DNA of 25,827 nt from GCA-2720975 sp964467985 (GTDB taxonomy: Bacteria; Planctomycetota; UBA1135; GCA-002686595). The translations under genes were made by a program, and so were the position numbers. Below, piece by piece: positions 22,601-25,827 of the stretch. The DNA is taken from the NCBI GenBank assembly GCA_964467985.1, contig CAYXTP010000023.1, positions 1-25,827 of the forward strand, written 5' to 3'. The notes beneath the pieces were generated by a model, which was not told where the DNA came from, ran no database searches, and saw only the letters and a list, made by a program, of their open reading frames with translations. The stretch's first letter is position 1. Every line of letters starts with the position of its first letter.

Positions 22601-22862
22601 CTTGGAAGACGCCATTCTGGAAGCCGCGCGTGTGCGCTTGCGACCGCTCTTGATGGCTTCCGCCACCACCGTCCTAGCGCTGCTGCCCATGGCCATCGGC
22701 CTGGGTCAGGGTGGCGAGGGCAACGTTCCCCTGGCGCGCGCCATCATCGGTGCCGTGCTCGGCGGAGCACTCCTGACGCTCTTTGTGGTCCCCGCCCTCT
22801 ACAGCATCCTCGGACGCTACGTGCGCCCGCATTCGGATCTCGATCTCGAACTGGGCGCCTGA
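19695..22862 (+). CDS. RND efflux pump permease
   Basis: A 1055-residue RND transporter with the usual internal duplication: an N-terminal helix (ALKNPHLVAVLALTLVVLGS), a large periplasmic loop to about 335, six helices, a second periplasmic loop (about 560-880) and a second six-helix block ending near 1045. It pumps substrates from the periplasm or membrane through an adaptor and outer-membrane channel using proton flow. TM4 reads GILVDQAIVVTENIARH, with D405 present but Gln406 where AcrB has Asp408. TM10 reads VGLVVEYAILLVDFAA, with Glu951 at the AcrB Lys940 place, as in CusA-type metal pumps. ATG 19695 is chosen over an ATG at 19623 whose extension is Pro/Ser-rich and non-homologous. The substrate is undetermined. 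The adaptor gene follows after 13 bp. Confidence 0.93.
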   Translation: MIRAALKNPHLVAVLALTLVVLGSFSLGRLPADLLPTFKTPAVQIVTLYPGMPPEVVERDIMSRLQRWTGQSVGIAHQEAKAMLGVCVVKDFFREDIDDADAMSQVTSLAMSDMFYLPPGTLPPMVMPFDPTASVPLCLLAVSSETMSEKELYDVAYYEMRNRLQAIRGVVAPAVYGGVLRRILAQVDRDELEARGLSPMQVTEAIQSANPFVPTGSAKMGDRDYLVITNAMVEKVPELNGTPITVDGERPVFLRDVGQAKDTHQVQSNIVRINGRRQVYIPIYRQPGANTLAIVDEVKAKSSRILERIRGFDPKAADLRMDVVMDQSATVRGTIDSLSMAGYIGAAMVALVVLLFLGSVRHTILVLVALPLAMLGAFIGLFFTDNTLNAMTLGGLSLAVGILVDQAIVVTENIARHQRMGKGRVVAAYDGAREVAVPVFISTLTFVVVFFPVVFLSGMARYLFTPLALAVTFASITSYIVAMTVIPALAAKVMPEDHKQEGAFARRANDLYRSLVQSVIKARWAVVVGALLLGAGGVIGMGQLGTELFPRVDSGQFTVLVRAPMGTRLERTEEIMAEVEAAMEDLMGQADPNGLQPDSSLALLITNIGVLYDWPAAYTPNNGPMDAFVLAQLKSSRGRTAQEWVRELRPELNRRFPGLEFSFDTGGMLTAALNMGLPAPIDVQVQGSSLEAAHEIANAIVEEIRGVQGARDVRVAQPLDYPAVEIEVDRVKAAFLGLTQEDVVKNVTTAINSSVNFSPAFWIAPNGNHYLIGTQYAEQDIEDFNTLLNVPIMGAKSAAPVLLKNVATLRRTTSPAVVRHINITRTVDVYANVEGRDLGSVNADIAERLKNSARLAALMDQHGSGYTWSLEGEIAAMAESFGQFGTGLTVAAILVFLVLVAQLRSFVLPIVIYLAVPMGLVGVVGLLWLTGTNLSIPSFMGLILMVGLVVEYAILLVDFAAARQREGASLEDAILEAARVRLRPLLMASATTVLALLPMAIGLGQGGEGNVPLARAIIGAVLGGALLTLFVVPALYSILGRYVRPHSDLDLELGA

Positions 22863-22875
22863 CGCCCGCAGCCCC

Positions 22876-24228
22876 ATGTTGCAACTTACTCTTCAGTCTC
22901 CGGCAATCGTTCCCTTGACCCTGCTCGTCTGGGCGGCCTCCCTCGCACCGGCCGCCACAGGTCAGGAAGCGCAGAGGGTCTCGGTCATTCGTCCCGGTCG
23001 AGCGGATCTCGTCGAGGGCATCAGCCTAGTGGGAACCCTCGAAGCCACCGCCAGTGCCGACGTGATTCCGCGCGTGACCGGCTATCTCTCGACCCTGTCC
23101 GTGGACGTGGGCGATCGCGTGCAGCGCGGCGATCTCCTAGCCCAAATCCATGTCCCGGATTTGGAAGCCGCGCTGCTCCGCGCCGAAGCCCAGGCCCGTG
23201 CGGTGGAAGCCGGAGTGAGCCAGGCCCAGGCCGGCCTAGCCGATGCCGAAGCCGCCCGCGACGAGGGGGCCGCTCAGGTGAAAGTGGCCGAGGCCATGCG
23301 GATCAGCCGCCAAGCCCAGGCCCAGATGGCCCAGGTCCAAGCCGACGTGCAGGGCAGGGAAACCGAGCGCGCCCGGCAATTGGCGGAGAAGGGAGCCGTG
23401 ACCAGGGAACAGTTGGAACAGTCAGAGGGCGCCTTGGCCTCGGCCCAAGCCGCCGTGCGAATAGCGCAGGCGGAAGTGCAGATTGCCGAGGCACGTATCG
23501 GCGCGGCCCGGGCTCGCGCTGCTGCAGAGGTGGCGGCCGTGGCCGGCGCCAAAGTCGAAGTGGAGGCGGCCGCCGCCTTGGTGGAGGCCGCCCGAGCGGC
23601 AGCGACCGAGGCCGGCACGCGCCTCGGTTTCGGTCGACTTGTCTGTCCCTTCGAACATGCAGTGGTCACTGCGCGCCACCTGCATCCAGGCGCCCACGTT
23701 TCCGCCGACCAATCCGTTGTCCTTACCTTGATGGACACGCGCGTCTTGCGCGTGGTTCTGCCTGTACCCGAAAGCGACTCGGTGCGCCTGGCCGTGGGCC
23801 AGACTGTGGAATTGAGCTTCCGGGCCGCGGGCAGCGAACCGCGTCGGGCGCCTCTCGCACGAATTTCGGGCGCCCTCGATCGTTCCACCCGGACCGTGCG
23901 CGTCGAAGTGGACCTACTCAACGTGGACGGCCTACGACCCGGCATGTTCTGCAAGGCCAACATTCAAGTGCGATCTGCCCCCGGGGCGATCACCCTGCCT
24001 GGCGGCGCGATTCACACTCGGTCGGGCCTGGACGGTGAGCCGCAGACTTTCGTCTGGATTGTGCAGGGTGGATCCGCCAAGCCCGTGCCCGTCACCTTGG
24101 GAATCGACGACGGAATCGTGGCCGAGATCCGAGAGGGGCTCAGCGGTTCCGAAATCGTGATCTCCGCGGGGCTCTCGGGCATCCGTGACGGCTCGCCGGT
24201 CGAGTTCGACGAAGGGGGCTCCCAGTGA
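22876..24228 (+). CDS. RND periplasmic adaptor (membrane fusion protein)
   Basis: A 450-residue adaptor linking the pump to the outer-membrane channel. Residues 1-~28 are a signal peptide (hydrophobic IVPLTLLVWAASLAPAATG). The first lipoyl half is VIPRVTGYLSTLSVDVGDRV with RGDLLAQI (63-91). A long Ala/Gln/Glu-rich alpha-hairpin follows (about 95-250), with the tip motif EKGAVTREQLEQSEGALASA (171-190). The second lipoyl half and beta-barrel domain follow (LVCPFEHAVVTARHLHPGAHV onward). The hairpin is longer than in AcrA and very rich in Ala, as expected of a trans-periplasmic coiled coil. The ATG at 22876 lies 13 bases after the pump stop. The stop overlaps the next gene's start (GTGA). Confidence 0.92.
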   Translation: MLQLTLQSPAIVPLTLLVWAASLAPAATGQEAQRVSVIRPGRADLVEGISLVGTLEATASADVIPRVTGYLSTLSVDVGDRVQRGDLLAQIHVPDLEAALLRAEAQARAVEAGVSQAQAGLADAEAARDEGAAQVKVAEAMRISRQAQAQMAQVQADVQGRETERARQLAEKGAVTREQLEQSEGALASAQAAVRIAQAEVQIAEARIGAARARAAAEVAAVAGAKVEVEAAAALVEAARAAATEAGTRLGFGRLVCPFEHAVVTARHLHPGAHVSADQSVVLTLMDTRVLRVVLPVPESDSVRLAVGQTVELSFRAAGSEPRRAPLARISGALDRSTRTVRVEVDLLNVDGLRPGMFCKANIQVRSAPGAITLPGGAIHTRSGLDGEPQTFVWIVQGGSAKPVPVTLGIDDGIVAEIREGLSGSEIVISAGLSGIRDGSPVEFDEGGSQ

Positions 24229-25625
24229 ACCTGCGCGCTGGAGCTTTCTACCCCCTTCTGTTCTTGATTGTCGTCAGCTGCCGCAGCTCCCACGTGGTGG
24301 GGGAGACCCAAGCGGATTTCGACCGCATTCAAGTGGAGCAGGATGGTCGCGACGAGCCGCATGTGCCGTCGGCACCGCCCATCGGGCTGCTTCTACAACT
24401 GGATCAGGTCCTCAAGCTAGCCCAGGACCAGGGGTTGGACCTGGCCCTGGCCCGCGCCCGCCAAGATGTGTCCGCAGCCGAAGCGCAAATCGCCCGCGCC
24501 GCCTGGATACCCGAACTGTCCCTCTCAGCGGACCTCTGGGACAACGAGGGCGTCGTTCAAAGTACCGAGGGCGAGTTCCTAGACGTGAACAAGCGCAACG
24601 CCACCCTGGGCGTGGGTCTCTCCTTGGAACTCGACTTGGCCGAAGCCCTCTTCGGTCCGCGCTCTGCCTCAGCCCGCTTGGCCGCCCAACGCTCCGCCAC
24701 CGACGCCGTGCGCCAATCCACACGGCAACGCGCCGCGATTTTGTTCCTCGATCTTCTTGAGGCCCAGTTCGCCCAGGAGATCGCCACGGAAGCCCGCGCC
24801 CACGCCCAGGAAATGGAACGCGTGGAGCGCACCCGTTTCGAAAGCGGGTCCGGCCTGGAGGTGGACTACCAGCGCGCCCAGGCGCACACGGCCCAGGTCG
24901 GCGCGCTCGTCGTCGATTCCAACACAACGCGCGCCATGGCCGCGGCCCGCCTGGCTCAGCACCTGAACTTGGATCCCACCCGCGACTGGCAGGCCCAGGC
25001 CCCGCGTGTTTTGGAGCAGTGGTCCGATGGAAACGATCTCCTAGGGGATCTGGAAGTGGGGGCTGGAGACCTGTCCCTGGCCGAACGCGCTGAGCGTCAA
25101 CGTCCTGAACTCGCGGCAGCCCGCGCACGTCTGCGAGCGGCTCGGCTCGACGCCCGCGGCGAATCCCGTCGCTGGCTCCTGCCCACCCTGCACGCTTCCG
25201 TGTTCGAGGGAAAATTCGGACCCGACCTAAACGACGGCGCCGACTCCACGGTCACCGCCGCCGGCGTCACCTGGAACCTGGCCCTCGGCATGGCCGGTCA
25301 AGCCCAACGCGCCCGCGCCCGGGAGGCTCAGGCGCGCTTCGAGCTCGCGCGACTGTCGCGCTTGGTCCAAGCGCAAGTCGCCGCCGCCCACATCTCCTAC
25401 AAGGCCTCCGCCAGCCGCCACGACCTGGCCCAAGCGCGCCTCAACGCAGCCGAGGCCGGCGCGCTCCTGGCCGAACAGCGCCACGCGGCCGGCGCCGGCC
25501 TCCTCCTGGAAGCCCTTGCCGCACAATCCGACCGCGTCTCCGCCAGTATGGAGGTGGTCAGCGCCCGCGTCGACCGACTGCGCGCCAGTTGGAACCTGAC
25601 GCGGGCACTGGGCATGGAGCGCTAG
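24225..25625 (+). CDS. TolC-family outer-membrane efflux lipoprotein
   Basis: A 466-residue outer-membrane factor. The start MNLRAGAFYPLLFLIVVSCR has a lipobox (VVSC, Cys19), so it is probably an acylated OprM-type protein. Two OEP repeats follow: long Ala-rich helices with ADLWDNEG and LGVGLSLELDLAEALFGPRS strands in the first half, and LPTLHASVFEGKFGPDLNDG with VTWNLALG in the second. FESGSGLEVDYQRAQA is a conserved helix motif of the family. It completes a tripartite pump with the two upstream genes. GTG 24225 shares GTGA with the adaptor stop and has aaggggg upstream. It is the last gene of the operon. No clear terminator follows; an inverted CCCCGG/CCGGGG pair (25647-25679) has a 20-base loop. 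Confidence 0.92.
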   Translation: MNLRAGAFYPLLFLIVVSCRSSHVVGETQADFDRIQVEQDGRDEPHVPSAPPIGLLLQLDQVLKLAQDQGLDLALARARQDVSAAEAQIARAAWIPELSLSADLWDNEGVVQSTEGEFLDVNKRNATLGVGLSLELDLAEALFGPRSASARLAAQRSATDAVRQSTRQRAAILFLDLLEAQFAQEIATEARAHAQEMERVERTRFESGSGLEVDYQRAQAHTAQVGALVVDSNTTRAMAAARLAQHLNLDPTRDWQAQAPRVLEQWSDGNDLLGDLEVGAGDLSLAERAERQRPELAAARARLRAARLDARGESRRWLLPTLHASVFEGKFGPDLNDGADSTVTAAGVTWNLALGMAGQAQRARAREAQARFELARLSRLVQAQVAAAHISYKASASRHDLAQARLNAAEAGALLAEQRHAAGAGLLLEALAAQSDRVSASMEVVSARVDRLRASWNLTRALGMER

Positions 25626-25674
25626 CCGCCGAATCCTCTGCACTTCCCCGGTCCACTTGCCGCCGAGAAGAGTC

Positions 25675-25794
25675 CGGGGGGATGAGGAATTCAAAGTGCC
25701 TCGGGGGAGCGGCGTAGGCTGGGGGGGACCCGATCCCAGATGCTCAACGCTGGCACGAAAGGTGGAACGACGAAACTGCCTGGGTTCCGTGGGC
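25675..25794 (+). repeat. Family-2 dispersed repeat, copy B
   Basis: This matches copy A (9011-9095) over ~85 bases and copy C (17473) at its left end. Beyond the shared block, aactgcctgggttccgtgg (25774-25792) matches aactgactgggttccgtgg at 5072-5090, so the full unit may be at least ~120 bases, with different parts kept at different sites. No ORF is supported between 25626 and the window end. Confidence 0.65.
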
Positions 25795-25827
25795 CGAACA
25801 GCTTTGGGTCATCGAAGAAGTAGGCCT

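Noticed and set aside
1..25827. CRISPR array, prophage, intact IS or defence island
   Set aside because: No short regularly spaced repeats, no phage structural or Cas genes and no complete transposase were found on either strand.

Overview
The window is high-GC bacterial DNA from a Gram-negative organism. An RND/adaptor/outer-membrane-factor efflux operon, a lipid-A-synthase-N-domain protein and an ArnT-type lipid glycosyltransferase all imply an outer membrane. The homodimeric AceE-type E1, the DUF2007 plus zinc-ribbon protein and many short dispersed repeats would fit a Planctomycetota-like or other deep environmental lineage, but nothing here fixes the phylum. No rRNA, tRNA, CRISPR array, prophage or intact transposase was found.

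Layout. (1) Bases 1-1976 are accessory DNA: a HigB/HigA toxin-antitoxin pair (minus strand) and a DUF2007/zinc-ribbon/membrane protein (plus), set between copies of a ~260-bp dispersed repeat (family 1), plus an orphan helix-turn-helix-like coding scrap. (2) 1977-4736 (minus) is a large AceE-type pyruvate dehydrogenase E1 with no E2/E3 genes beside it. (3) 4737-5471 is mostly decayed: a possible small membrane ORF and an antisense redoxin remnant without its CxxC. (4) 5472-8640 is an envelope glycolipid cluster: GT2 glycosyltransferase and tandem LAB_N membrane protein (minus), divergent from an ArnT/PMT-like glycosyltransferase (plus). (5) 8797-9095 holds a small cysteine-rich ORF running into repeat family 2. 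(6) 9235-17146 is one tightly overlapping operon, trpE-G-D-C-F-B-A, followed by a mini chorismate-mutase-like gene and a type I-beta DAHP synthase. It joins the first shikimate step to the whole chorismate-to-tryptophan branch. (7) 17147-17700 carries another full family-1 repeat and a partial family-2 repeat. (8) 17701-19393 are two convergent cupin_8/JmjC-like genes. (9) 19695-25625 is an RND efflux operon (pump, adaptor, outer-membrane lipoprotein). (10) The right edge is another family-2 repeat.

The best leads are: the family-1 repeat, which has terminal inverted repeats and flanks the toxin-antitoxin module; the degenerate chorismate-mutase-like gene placed just before DAHP synthase at the end of a trp operon, where it could be a regulatory subunit; the convergent cupin_8 pair, in which both proteins have HxH instead of the usual HxD metal motif; and the RND pump with Q and E at two expected proton-relay positions. 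No clearly new defence or mobile system is visible. All alignments and counts were made by eye.
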